Position numbers and translations under genes: made by a program
Part shown: positions 25,480-33,361 of the stretch, one piece after another
Numbering within the stretch: position 1 is the stretch's first letter
How the letters are laid out: every line of letters starts with the position of its first letter
The notes under the pieces: generated by a model
Told to the model about the DNA's origin: nothing
The model's database searches: none
What the model saw: the letters and a program-made list of their open reading frames with translations, nothing else
From: Clostridium sp. OF03-18AA
Lineage (GTDB): Bacteria > Bacillota > Clostridia > Lachnospirales > Lachnospiraceae
Direction of reading: 5' to 3'
Assembly: GCF_003478035.1 (NCBI RefSeq)
Contig: NZ_QUEP01000019.1
Coordinates: 1-54,563, forward strand
Length of the DNA: 54,563 bases

Positions 25480-25521
25480 TGTGACCTCGTCACAGAAAAA
25501 TGCTTTACCATGCGGTATGAT
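25480..25521 (+). promoter_or_regulatory. Crp/Fnr-like operator and class II promoter
   Basis: The 15-base palindrome TGTGACCTCGTCACA is at 25480-25494 and a -10 box TATGAT at 25516-25521. No -35 box is found at the right distance. If transcription starts about 7 bases after the -10, the palindrome centre is near -41, the position used by CRP/FNR class II activators. The spacing between half-sites is 5 and not the CRP-typical 6. Confidence 0.6.
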
Positions 25522-25551
25522 AAAGCCACGATAAAGAAAGAGGTGGCGAAC

Positions 25552-25755
25552 ATGAAAATCAAGCTCAATCCCGATCAGGAGATTGTCAATACCATCCGGG
25601 AAGGACTCAAGCGCACCGGAGGATACTGTCCCTGCCGCAGGGAGCGCACAGAGGCAACCAAATGTATGTGTCAGGAGTTTAAGGATCAAATTGCAGATCC
25701 GCTCTTCGAGGGATTCTGCCACTGTATGCTCTATTACAAATCCTTACAGGATTAA
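25552..25755 (+). CDS. Ferredoxin-thioredoxin reductase catalytic-like protein
   Basis: A 67-residue protein with six cysteines in three CxC pairs: Cys26-x-28 (YCPCRR), Cys38-x-40 (KCMCQ) and Cys56-x-58 (FCHCML). Ferredoxin-thioredoxin reductase uses such cysteines for a 4Fe-4S cluster beside a redox disulfide and turns ferredoxin electrons into thiols. The spacing between pairs differs from the plant enzyme, and the variable subunit is absent, as in archaeal and clostridial relatives. It heads a tight operon with a ferredoxin, an iron-sulfur membrane protein and a thioredoxin. The ATG at 25552 follows AAAGAGG. Confidence 0.8.
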   Translation: MKIKLNPDQEIVNTIREGLKRTGGYCPCRRERTEATKCMCQEFKDQIADPLFEGFCHCMLYYKSLQD

Positions 25756-25767
25756 GGGGGGAAAGCT

Positions 25768-25971
25768 ATGTTGTCAAAGAAACTGGCCGCCGTAGATAGG
25801 ACGCGGTGTGTCGCCTGCGGTGTGTGTGAAAATACCTGTCCACTGGGGGCCGTCAAGGTGCGCCGTGGCTGCTACGCCGCCGTGGAGGCGGAACGCTGCG
25901 TAGGCTGCGGCAAGTGCGCAAAGCTCTGCCCCGTCGGCTGCATTGAGGTGAAAGTGAGGGCTGACGCATGA
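25768..25971 (+). CDS. 2[4Fe-4S] ferredoxin
   Basis: A 67-residue protein with two clusters: CVACGVCENTCPLGAV and CVGCGKCAKLCPVGCI, both complete CxxCxxCxxxCP motifs. It is the probable electron donor for the FTR-like protein 12 bases upstream or for the membrane protein that overlaps its stop (ATGA at 25968). GGGGGAAAG precedes the ATG. The tight packing makes a single electron-transfer module likely. Confidence 0.93.
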   Translation: MLSKKLAAVDRTRCVACGVCENTCPLGAVKVRRGCYAAVEAERCVGCGKCAKLCPVGCIEVKVRADA

Positions 25972-26543
25972 AAGCGAAGCATTGGTACGATTACCTGTGG
26001 GTATATGCCATCATCTATTTTGCACTGGGCTTTTTCAATATCCTGTTCGCGTGGCTGGGCATGATCGATTTTCTCTTGCCGCTGTTCTTAGCCATCTTTG
26101 GCGGGAACAAATTCTTTTGCAACCACCTCTGCGGACGGGGACAGCTGTTCAGCAAGCTGGGGACTGACCTTAAATGCTCCCGCTGTAAGCCCACGCCCCG
26201 CTGGATGGCCTCTAAGTGGTTCCGTTATGGCTTTTTGCTCTTTTTCCTGACGATGTTCGGCAACATGGTGTTCCAGACCTATCTGGTCGCTGCTGGTGCT
26301 GCGTCCCTACGGGAGGCCATTAAGCTGTTCTGGACATTCCGTGTGCCTTGGGGCTGGACTTATACTGCCGGTACAGTCGCTGATTGGGTGGCGCAGTTCA
26401 GCTTCGGCTTTTACAGCCTCATGCTGACCTCGCTGCTCATCGGCCTCATCGTCATGGTGCTCTATAAGCCCCGGACATGGTGTGCTTTCTGCCCCATGGG
26501 AACCATGACGCAGGGCATTTGCAAGCTGAAAAACAAAGAATAA
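25968..26543 (+). CDS. NapH-like membrane iron-sulfur protein
   Basis: A 191-residue membrane protein with four or five hydrophobic segments (about 10-45, 88-110, 140-170). It carries cysteine motifs after the first pair of segments (FCNHLCGRG, then KCSRCKPTP) and near the C-terminus (WCAFCPMGTMTQ), the pattern of the NapH/YccM/CcoG group. Family members move electrons between quinone or ferredoxin and periplasmic or cytosolic acceptors. Here the neighbours are ferredoxin and thioredoxin, so a role in ferredoxin-linked thiol reduction is possible. It is shorter than NapH and lacks a terminal double-cluster ferredoxin domain, which the separate ferredoxin gene may supply. Confidence 0.82.
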   Translation: MKAKHWYDYLWVYAIIYFALGFFNILFAWLGMIDFLLPLFLAIFGGNKFFCNHLCGRGQLFSKLGTDLKCSRCKPTPRWMASKWFRYGFLLFFLTMFGNMVFQTYLVAAGAASLREAIKLFWTFRVPWGWTYTAGTVADWVAQFSFGFYSLMLTSLLIGLIVMVLYKPRTWCAFCPMGTMTQGICKLKNKE

Positions 26544-26571
26544 TTAAGGATAACAGAAAGGAGTTTTTCTC

Positions 26572-26892
26572 ATGACTGAACTGAAAATTACTGCTGCGAA
26601 TTTTGAAAACGAGGTACTGCGTTCCGACCAACCCGTTTTGCTGGATTTCTACGCCGACTGGTGCGGACCGTGCAAAATGCTCTCTCCCATACTGCATGAG
26701 CTTGCCGAAGAAAAAAGCGGTGCGCTCAAGGTGGGCAAGGTCAATGTGGACGAGCAGATGGAGCTGGCAATGCGTTTTCAGGTGTCCAGTATCCCGATGC
26801 TGGTCGTATTCAAGGATGGAAAGGCCGTTGCCAAATCGGTGGGCTATCGGCCTAAGTCGGAGATTGCCGCAATGGTGGAGGGCGCAAGATGA
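26572..26892 (+). CDS. trxA: Thioredoxin
   Basis: A 106-residue thioredoxin with the active site WCGPC (Cys31, Cys34), the conserved Asp25 in LLDFYADW and the cis-proline in SSIPMLVVF. It reduces protein disulfides. It sits in the FTR-like operon and may be the target of that reductase; a second thioredoxin and an NADPH-type thioredoxin reductase occur at 38313-39580. Its stop overlaps the next gene (ATGA at 26889). Confidence 0.95.
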   Translation: MTELKITAANFENEVLRSDQPVLLDFYADWCGPCKMLSPILHELAEEKSGALKVGKVNVDEQMELAMRFQVSSIPMLVVFKDGKAVAKSVGYRPKSEIAAMVEGAR

Positions 26893-28583
26893 AAGTTGTA
26901 ATCGTAGGCGGTGTGGCGGGCGGTGCTTCTTCCGCCGCACGCATCCGCCGTTTGGATGAACACGCGCAGATCATCATGATCGAGCGCAGCGGCTATGTGT
27001 CCTATGCCAACTGCGGTCTGCCGTATTATGTAGGCGGCGTGATCAAAGAACAAGAAGAACTGACGTTGCAAACTCCGGAGAGCTTCTGGGACCGCTTTCG
27101 CATTGATGTACGGGTACGGCAGGAAGTAACTGCGATCAATCCCGCAGAGAAAACCGTCACCGTCCACGCACTGGACAGCGGGAAGGTCTACACGGAAACC
27201 TATGACAAACTGCTTCTTGCCCCCGGCGCAAAGCCGACGGTTCCTGCGCTTTCCGGCGTGGACAGCGAGCGGGTCTTTACCCTGCGCACTGTGGAAGACA
27301 CCCTCCGCATTCGACGCTTTGTAGAGGATCAGAAGCCGAAAACCGCTGTTTTGGCTGGCGGCGGCTTTATCGGTCTGGAAATGGCGGAAAACCTTGTGGA
27401 GATGGGCGTTTCGGTTACCATCGTCCAGCGTCTGAAGCAGCTATTAGCGCCTCTGGATGCGGATATGGCCAGCTTTGTCCATGCGGAAATGCGCAGACAC
27501 GGCGTGGCTCTGCGGTTGGATGAAACCGTCACTGGATTCCGACAGGACGGAGATTCCGTGCTGACGCTGCTGGAGGAAAGTGAGCCGCTGCGCTCCGACA
27601 TGGTGCTGCTGGCCATCGGCGTCACGCCGGACACCCATCTGGCAAAAGAGGCCGGACTTGAGCTGGGCATCCGGGGCAGCATCGCTGTCAACGAGCGGAT
27701 GGAAACCTCCGCGCCGGATATCTACGCTGTGGGCGATGCCGTAGAGGTCACCCATTTCGTGACCGGCCAAAAAGCATTGATCTCGCTGGCGGGGCCTGCC
27801 AACAAGCAGGGACGCATTGCCGCCGACAACATCTGCGGCGGAAACAGCCACTTTCACGGCTCTCAGGGTTCGTCTGTTCTGAAATTGTTTAGCTTGACCG
27901 CTGCCTCTACGGGGATCAATGAAAAGGCGGCGCAGGCAGCAGGGATTGCTTACGACAGAGTCGTACTTTTCCCAGCATCCCACGCTACCTATTATCCCGG
28001 CGCACAGTCTATGGCAATGAAGGTGCTGTATGAAAAAGAAAGCCTGCGGCTGCTGGGTGCGCAGATCGTTGGCGGCGAGGGCGTGGACAAGCGCATTGAT
28101 GTACTGGCAACGGCCATTCGCGCAAAAATGACAGCTTTGGAACTGACGGAGCTTGACCTTTCCTATGCGCCGCCCTATTCCTCTGCCAAAGACCCGGTCA
28201 ACATGGCAGGATTTATGATCGAGGATTTGGAGAGCGGGAAGGTGCGGCAGTTCCATTGGAATGAGGTTGAGGACTTGCCCTGCGATGGCAGGGCGACGCT
28301 GCTGGACGTCCGCACGGCGTGGGAGTATCAGCGGGGGCATCTGGACGGCTTTCGGAACATTCCCTTGGACGATCTGCGGGAGCATTTGGACGAGTTAGAC
28401 CGGGACAAGCCTGTCTATGTAAATTGCCAGACAGGGCTTCGCAGTTATCTGGCCTGCCGTCTTTTGACGCAGTACGGTTTCTCTTGTTCCCATCTCTCCG
28501 GCGGATACAGTTTTTATCAGGTCGTAACAAAAGAGCAGCAGACAGCGCGGAGCGCCTATCCCTGCGGAATGGAGGAGCTATGA
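26889..28583 (+). CDS. CoA-disulfide reductase with C-terminal rhodanese domain
   Basis: A 564-residue flavoprotein. The N-terminal FAD fold is KVVIVGGVAGGASSAARIRR; the redox Cys42 is in SYANCGLPYYVGG; the NAD(P)H fold is VLAGGGFIGLEMAENL; and the FAD-binding DIYAVGDAVE follows. A dimerization domain ends near 450. Residues of about 465-564 are a rhodanese domain with Cys513 in NCQTGLRS. CoADR-rhodanese fusions reduce CoA disulfide, persulfide or polysulfide, or act as NADH oxidases. Coupling with thioredoxin (ATGA) and the alarmone synthetase (ATGA at 28580) suggests a thiol-stress operon. The exact substrate cannot be read from the sequence. Confidence 0.9.
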   Translation: MKVVIVGGVAGGASSAARIRRLDEHAQIIMIERSGYVSYANCGLPYYVGGVIKEQEELTLQTPESFWDRFRIDVRVRQEVTAINPAEKTVTVHALDSGKVYTETYDKLLLAPGAKPTVPALSGVDSERVFTLRTVEDTLRIRRFVEDQKPKTAVLAGGGFIGLEMAENLVEMGVSVTIVQRLKQLLAPLDADMASFVHAEMRRHGVALRLDETVTGFRQDGDSVLTLLEESEPLRSDMVLLAIGVTPDTHLAKEAGLELGIRGSIAVNERMETSAPDIYAVGDAVEVTHFVTGQKALISLAGPANKQGRIAADNICGGNSHFHGSQGSSVLKLFSLTAASTGINEKAAQAAGIAYDRVVLFPASHATYYPGAQSMAMKVLYEKESLRLLGAQIVGGEGVDKRIDVLATAIRAKMTALELTELDLSYAPPYSSAKDPVNMAGFMIEDLESGKVRQFHWNEVEDLPCDGRATLLDVRTAWEYQRGHLDGFRNIPLDDLREHLDELDRDKPVYVNCQTGLRSYLACRLLTQYGFSCSHLSGGYSFYQVVTKEQQTARSAYPCGMEEL

Positions 28584-29251
28584 GTGAAAATTTATTTGGT
28601 TTGACGGTTGCGGCAGATAAAGGCTTGGATGATCTGCAATGCCAGCGCCTTTTAAGTGAAAATCGCAAGTATCAGGAAGTCATGCTGCAATACCGATGTG
28701 CGCTGAAAGCACTTGAAAGCAGGTTGGAAATTCTAAACGAAGAGTTTTCATTGCAGCATGATCGCAATCCGATAGAAAGTATAAAAAGCCGCTTGAAGTC
28801 GCCGTCCAGCATTATGAATAAGATGCAGAAACGCGGACTTCCTCTGGATTTTCCGACCATGCAGACAAATATCATGGATATTGCCGGTGTGCGGGTGATC
28901 TGCTCTTTCGAGGAGGATGTGTTCTTTTTGGCAAAGTGCTTAAAAAAACAGTCTGACATTGAAATCATCACAGAGAAAGATTATATTTCACACCCTAAGC
29001 CAAATGGCTATCGCAGTCTGCACCTGACGATCCGGCTGCCGGTATTCTTTGCGGAAAAAGTGATCCATGTGCCGGTGGAGATACAACTCCGTACAATCGC
29101 TATGGACTTCTGGGCAAGCCTTGAGCATACCATCCGCTATAAGAAAAACTTGCCGATAAATGCTGAAGTCGAAACTGAACTGAAAGAGTGCGCCGATTCC
29201 AGCAGAGAATGGGACGGTAAGATGGAACATTTACTGCATATCATAACATAA
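28580..29251 (+). CDS. Small alarmone synthetase (RelA/SpoT domain, RelQ/RelP-like)
   Basis: A 223-residue synthetase-only RelA/SpoT protein that would transfer pyrophosphate from ATP to GDP or GTP. Visible motifs are SIKSRLKSPSSIMNKM, DIAGVRVIC, HPKPNGYRSLHL and PVEIQLRT. There is no hydrolase, TGS or ACT domain. The ATG at 28580 overlaps the reductase stop and follows GGAGGAG; a long upstream in-frame extension lies inside the reductase gene and is rejected. Its place at the end of a redox operon suggests that oxidative or thiol stress raises (p)ppGpp directly; this is inference. Confidence 0.92.
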   Translation: MSENLFGLTVAADKGLDDLQCQRLLSENRKYQEVMLQYRCALKALESRLEILNEEFSLQHDRNPIESIKSRLKSPSSIMNKMQKRGLPLDFPTMQTNIMDIAGVRVICSFEEDVFFLAKCLKKQSDIEIITEKDYISHPKPNGYRSLHLTIRLPVFFAEKVIHVPVEIQLRTIAMDFWASLEHTIRYKKNLPINAEVETELKECADSSREWDGKMEHLLHIIT

Positions 29252-29527
29252 TGTGTCGAATATAAAATGAAAAGCACGCACTTTGGTGCTTGCCTTGGAC
29301 TTGCCAGGGACCGCCTTATCCGCCTTGGGTGGGCGACCCCTGCGAGCCCCAACCAATTTCTCCGCTTTCTGGTTTTCAGGCATAGTCTTTTCTGCTTTCG
29401 GCGGACTGCCACGGCACAGCTTTTTCGGCTTCTATATTGTAAGGAACATGGCTTTTCGCTGAATGAAAAGCGAAGCTGACCCGGGCTGGAGCGGTCTGTG
29501 TTAAAACGATATATTTTTTTGGAAATT
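29252..29527. other. Intergenic stretch with minus-strand gene remnant
   Basis: About 280 bases between the alarmone synthetase and the Rrf2 promoter. On the minus strand, an ATG near 29382 opens a coding-like reading that begins MPENQKAEKLVGARRGRPPK, with an AT-hook-like RGRPPK. It runs on into the 3' end of the synthetase gene, and no ribosome site was seen. It looks like the leftover of a small mobile-element gene. No terminator for the upstream operon was found. Confidence 0.35.
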
Positions 29528-29559
29528 ATCTTGACAAAATTTATCAAGATTGATATGAT
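29528..29559 (+). promoter_or_regulatory. Rrf2 promoter with palindromic operator
   Basis: TTGACA at 29531-29536, 17 bases, TATGAT at 29554-29559. The palindrome ATCTTGA-N9-TCAAGAT (29528-29550) covers the -35 box and spacer, as expected for autoregulation by the Rrf2 protein encoded next. Confidence 0.75.
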
Positions 29560-29594
29560 GTCATTAACAAGCAAGCGAAAAGAGGATGTGGAGC

Positions 29595-30026
29595 ATGATC
29601 ATCACCAAAGAGACGGACTACGCACTGCGCATTTTGCGGGTGCTGCTGGACGGGGAGAAGCATTCGGTGGCCGAGATGTCGGAAACGGAATTGATCCCCA
29701 ATCAGTTTGCCTACCAGATTCTGCGCAAGCTCTCCGCCGGCAATTTGGTGCGGGTGAGCCGCGGCGCCCTCGGCGGCTGCGCGCTGTCCTGCGATCTGGA
29801 CGCGACCTCCCTCTACGATCTCATGGGGGTCGTGGGGGAGCGGGGCATCCTGTGCGCCTGCATGGAGCCGGGATATGAATGCCGCTGGCAGGACAAGCAT
29901 GGGCGGTGCGCCATCCACTGTCAGCTGGCGGCCTTGCAGCTAAAGCAGGATGAGGCGTTCCGTGCCGTGAGCCTGCGCAGGCTGCTGACCGGCGGATCCG
30001 ATCCCCAAGATACAAGCAAGCTGTAA
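29595..30026 (+). CDS. Rrf2-family iron-sulfur regulator
   Basis: A 143-residue winged-helix regulator: ITKETDYALRILRVLL at the start, IPNQFAYQILRKLSAGNLVRVSRGALGGCALS as recognition helix and wing. The cysteines CACMEPGYEC and CAIHC in the C-terminal part could bind an iron-sulfur cluster, as in IscR and NsrR. The ATG at 29595 is chosen from the conserved N-terminus; a GTG at 29586 in frame is possible. A palindrome overlaps its promoter. It lies 22 bases before the acyl-CoA dehydrogenase fusion and is presumably co-transcribed with it, so it should sense redox or iron-sulfur state for that operon. Confidence 0.9.
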   Translation: MIITKETDYALRILRVLLDGEKHSVAEMSETELIPNQFAYQILRKLSAGNLVRVSRGALGGCALSCDLDATSLYDLMGVVGERGILCACMEPGYECRWQDKHGRCAIHCQLAALQLKQDEAFRAVSLRRLLTGGSDPQDTSKL

Positions 30027-30048
30027 AATTTTAAGAGGAGGTACCCAT

Positions 30049-31962
30049 ATGCTGTTTCAAACCACGGCGGCGCACGAAGAGCTGCGCGCGAAGATCCGGA
30101 GTTTTGCGGAGGAGGAGATCAAGCCCCTCGCATTTTTAATGGATCAGAACAATGAGTTTCCCGAGGAGGCTGTCAAGAAGCTGGGTAAGCTGGGCTGGAT
30201 GGGCATTCCCTACCCAAAGGAGTACGGCGGTGCCGGTCTTGATGCCCTGAGCTACGCCATCGCGGTGGAGGAGCTGGCCCGTGTGGACGGCGGCGCGGGC
30301 GTAATCCTCTCCGCCCACGTCTCCCTCGGCTCATGGCCCATTTTCGCCTATGGCACCGAGGAGCAGAAGAAGAAATATCTGGTTCCGCTGGCCAAGGGCG
30401 AGAAGATCGGCGCCTTCGGCCTCACGGAGTCCAACGCCGGATCCGACGCCGGCGGCACGGAGACCACGGCGCTGGATAAGGGGGACTACTACCTCCTCAA
30501 CGGCGGCAAGATCTTCATTACCAACGCCCCTAAGGCGGACACCTATGTGGTTTTCGCTGTCACCACGCCGGACATCGGCACCCGGGGCATCTCCGCTTTC
30601 ATCGTGGAGAAGGGCTGGAAGGGCTTTGAGTTCGGCGACCACTATGACAAGATGGGCATTCGCTCCTCCTCCACGGCGGAGCTGATCTTCAACGACGTGA
30701 AGGTTCCCAAGGAAAACCTATTGGGCAAGGAGGGCGAGGGCTTCAAGATTGCCATGTCCACGCTGGACGGCGGACGCATCGGCATCGCCGCGCAGGCGCT
30801 GGGCATCGCCCAAGGCGCGTTTGAGCACGCGTTGAGCTATTCCAAGGAGCGCGTCCAGTTCGGCAAGCCCATCGCGGCCCAGCAGAGCATCGCCTTCAAG
30901 CTGGCGGATATGGCCACCAAGCTGCGCTGCGCCCGGTTCCTCATCTATTCCGCGGCGGAGCTGAAGGAGCAGCACGCGCCTTACGGCATGGAGTCCGCCA
31001 TGGCGAAGATGTACGCCTCGGACATCGCGCTGGAGGTCACCAACGATGCCTTGCAGATCCACGGCGGCAGCGGCTTCCTCAAGGGCATGGAGGTGGAACG
31101 GGCCTACCGCGACGCCAAGATCACCACTATCTACGAGGGCACTAACGAGATCCAGCGGGTGGTCATCGCCTCTCATCTGGTGGGCAGGCTGGGCAAGAAC
31201 TCCGGCGGCGAGAGCCGTTCGGCGGCTAAGAAACCCGCGCCCATCACCGGCATTCGCAAAAAGACCATCTTCCGGGAGGGGGATGCTGCCCAGCAGGTGG
31301 CCGACCTTGTAGCGGCGCTGAAGAAGGATGGTCACGACTTCTCCGTGGGCATCCCTATGGATACACCCATCCCGCAGGCGGAGCGGGTGGTCTCCGCGGG
31401 CAAGGGCATCGGGGAGAAAAAGAACATGAAACTGGTAGAGTCGCTGGCCAAGGCTGCCGGCGCGGCCATCGGTTCTTCCCGCCCTGTGGCGGAGACTCTC
31501 AAATATCTGCCGCTGAACCGCTATGTGGGTATGTCCGGTCAGAAGTTCACCGGCAATCTGTACATCGCCTGTGGCATCTCCGGCGCATCCCAGCACCTTA
31601 AGGGCATCAAGGACGCCTCCACCATCGTGGCCATCAATAAGAACGGTAACGCGCCTATCTTCAAGAACTGCGACTACGGCATCGTGGGCGATGTGGAGGA
31701 GATCCTGCCCCTGCTCGCTGCTGCGCTGGATAGCGGCGAAAAGCTGCCCGCGCCGCCTATGGTAAAGATGAAGCGGCCCACACCGCCGAAGCCCACCCCC
31801 ATCGGCGACCGCTACGTCTGCAGCGGCTGCGGCTACGAGTATGTGCCGGAGTTGGGCGACGAGGACGGCGAGATCGCGCCGGGTACGCTCTTTGAGCAGC
31901 TTCCCGCCGAGTGGGTGTGCCCGGAGTGCGCGGAGACGAAGGATCAATTTGTAAAGGCTTGA
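30049..31962 (+). CDS. Acyl-CoA dehydrogenase-ETFalpha-rubredoxin fusion
   Basis: A 637-residue three-part flavoprotein. Residues 1-385 are an acyl-CoA dehydrogenase with [21 protein letters not shown] and the catalytic Glu363 in [12 protein letters not shown]. Residues of about 420-560 are the FAD-binding C-terminal domain of ETF alpha ([51 protein letters not shown]). Residues of about 588-637 are rubredoxin with Cys591, Cys594, Cys624 and Cys627. The ETF beta part and the N-terminal half of ETF alpha are missing. Electrons from acyl-CoA could run from the first FAD to the second and leave through rubredoxin. A flavodiiron protein gene follows after 22 bases. GGAGG precedes the ATG. The segment appears GC-richer than most of the window. 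Confidence 0.93.
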   Translation: MLFQTTAAHEELRAKIRSFAEEEIKPLAFLMDQNNEFPEEAVKKLGKLGWMGIPYPKEYGGAGLDALSYAIAVEELARVDGGAGVILSAHVSLGSWPIFAYGTEEQKKKYLVPLAKGEKIGAFGLTESNAGSDAGGTETTALDKGDYYLLNGGKIFITNAPKADTYVVFAVTTPDIGTRGISAFIVEKGWKGFEFGDHYDKMGIRSSSTAELIFNDVKVPKENLLGKEGEGFKIAMSTLDGGRIGIAAQALGIAQGAFEHALSYSKERVQFGKPIAAQQSIAFKLADMATKLRCARFLIYSAAELKEQHAPYGMESAMAKMYASDIALEVTNDALQIHGGSGFLKGMEVERAYRDAKITTIYEGTNEIQRVVIASHLVGRLGKNSGGESRSAAKKPAPITGIRKKTIFREGDAAQQVADLVAALKKDGHDFSVGIPMDTPIPQAERVVSAGKGIGEKKNMKLVESLAKAAGAAIGSSRPVAETLKYLPLNRYVGMSGQKFTGNLYIACGISGASQHLKGIKDASTIVAINKNGNAPIFKNCDYGIVGDVEEILPLLAAALDSGEKLPAPPMVKMKRPTPPKPTPIGDRYVCSGCGYEYVPELGDEDGEIAPGTLFEQLPAEWVCPECAETKDQFVKA

Positions 31963-31984
31963 GCCGTGAAGGAGGTAAGATAAG

Positions 31985-33196
31985 ATGTATTGCGTGCGTA
32001 AAGTAACAAACGACCTCTACTGGGTGGGCGCCAACGACCATCGCCTGGCCCTGTTTGAAAACTGCTTTCCCATTCCCCGGGGCGTAAGCTACAACGCTTA
32101 CTGCCTGCTGGATGAAAAGACGGTGCTCTTTGACACGGTGGACTGGTCTGCCTGCCGCCAGCTTTTGGAAAATCTGGCGTATGTGCTGGATGGCCGCGAG
32201 CTGGACTACCTGCTGGTCAACCATCTGGAGCCGGATCACGCCGCCTGCATCGAGGAGATCCTGCTGCGCCATCCCAAGGTGAAGCTGATCTCCAACGAGA
32301 AGGCATTCATGCTCATGCGGCAGTTCGGCTTCCATGTGGACGGACATGAGTGCATCGAGGTGAAGGAGGGCGACACCTTCTCCTTTGGCAAGCACACCGT
32401 CACCTTTGTGGGCGCGCCTATGGTTCACTGGCCGGAGGCCATGGTGACCCTCGACGTCACCGACGGCGTCCTCTTTTCCGCCGACGCCTTCGGCACCTTC
32501 GGCGCGCTGGACGGCAAGCTGTTCGCCGACGAGGTGGACTTCGAGCGGGACTGGCTGGACGACGCCCGCCGCTATCTCACCAACATCGTGGGCAAGTACG
32601 GCCCCCACATCCAGCTCCTGCTGAAAAAGGCCGGCGGCGTTTTGGATCAGATCAAGTACATCTGCCCGCTCCACGGCCCCGTGTGGCGCAAGGATCTGGG
32701 CTGGTTCATCGAAAAGTACGACACATGGAGCCGCTATGCCCCTGAGACCCAGGGCGTGCTCATCGTCTACGCCTCCATGTACGGCAACACGGAGAACGCG
32801 GCGCAGGCGCTGGCGGCGTCGCTCTGCGATAAGGGCATGAGCAAGGTGGCGATGTACGATGTGTCCTCCACTCATGTCTCCCAGCTGATCTCCGAGGCGT
32901 TTAAGTACAGTCACATTGTCCTGGCCTCTGTGACCTACAATCTCGGCATCTACCCCGCCATGCATGACTTCCTCATGGATATGAAGGCACTGAATCTGCA
33001 AAACCGCACCTTTGCCATCATTGAAAACGGCTCATGGGCGGTGAAGTCCGGTGATCTCATGCAGAAATTCGTCAACGATGAGCTTAAGAACATGACGGTG
33101 CTCAACGAGCGGCTCAGCCTCGCCTCGTCCATGGGCACGGACAAGCGCACTGAGCTGGAAGCACTGGCGGACGCCATTCTGGAATCTATGAAGTAA
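31985..33196 (+). CDS. fprA: Flavodiiron protein (A-type, oxygen reductase)
   Basis: A 403-residue cytosolic flavodiiron protein. The beta-lactamase-like domain has the diiron motif H80-x-E82-x-D84-H85 (HLEPDHAA), the later ligands in MVHWPEAM, SADAFGTFG and CPLHGP. The flavodoxin domain starts near residue 255 (LIVYASMYGNTENAAQAL) and binds FMN. It reduces oxygen to water, or NO to N2O, with electrons from rubredoxin. It lies right after the dehydrogenase-rubredoxin fusion, with GAAGGAGG as ribosome site, so the fusion is a natural electron donor. A hairpin terminator follows. Confidence 0.95.
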   Translation: MYCVRKVTNDLYWVGANDHRLALFENCFPIPRGVSYNAYCLLDEKTVLFDTVDWSACRQLLENLAYVLDGRELDYLLVNHLEPDHAACIEEILLRHPKVKLISNEKAFMLMRQFGFHVDGHECIEVKEGDTFSFGKHTVTFVGAPMVHWPEAMVTLDVTDGVLFSADAFGTFGALDGKLFADEVDFERDWLDDARRYLTNIVGKYGPHIQLLLKKAGGVLDQIKYICPLHGPVWRKDLGWFIEKYDTWSRYAPETQGVLIVYASMYGNTENAAQALAASLCDKGMSKVAMYDVSSTHVSQLISEAFKYSHIVLASVTYNLGIYPAMHDFLMDMKALNLQNRTFAIIENGSWAVKSGDLMQKFVNDELKNMTVLNERLSLASSMGTDKRTELEALADAILESMK

Positions 33197-33277
33197 CTGG
33201 CAGGAAAGCCAAAACCAAGACAACAGACAACAAACAGCCCCGCCGTGTCGGCTGCAGAAAAACCGGCTTTCAAAAAT

Positions 33278-33315
33278 AGAGCGGGCAAGCGTGATACTGC
33301 GCTTGCCCGCTCTTT
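33278..33315 (+). terminator. Terminator after the first flavodiiron gene
   Basis: A perfect 14-bp GC-rich stem, AGAGCGGGCAAGCG (33278-33291) with its complement at 33300-33313, an 8-base loop and a short TTT tail. Confidence 0.75.
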
Positions 33316-33361
33316 GCCCAAAAGGACATGAGAAGTGACCGGAGAAGATGAGAGGATCGAA

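Noticed and set aside
28319..28579. Long N-terminal extension of the alarmone synthetase
   Set aside because: It lies inside the rhodanese domain of the preceding gene; the ATG at 28580 has GGAGGAG and the conserved start.
30718..33001. Two long minus-strand open frames (over 400 codons each) opposite the dehydrogenase fusion and flavodiiron genes
   Set aside because: They lack ribosome sites, are His/Arg/Leu/Ala-rich like antisense readings of GC-rich genes, and lie opposite genes with clear catalytic motifs.
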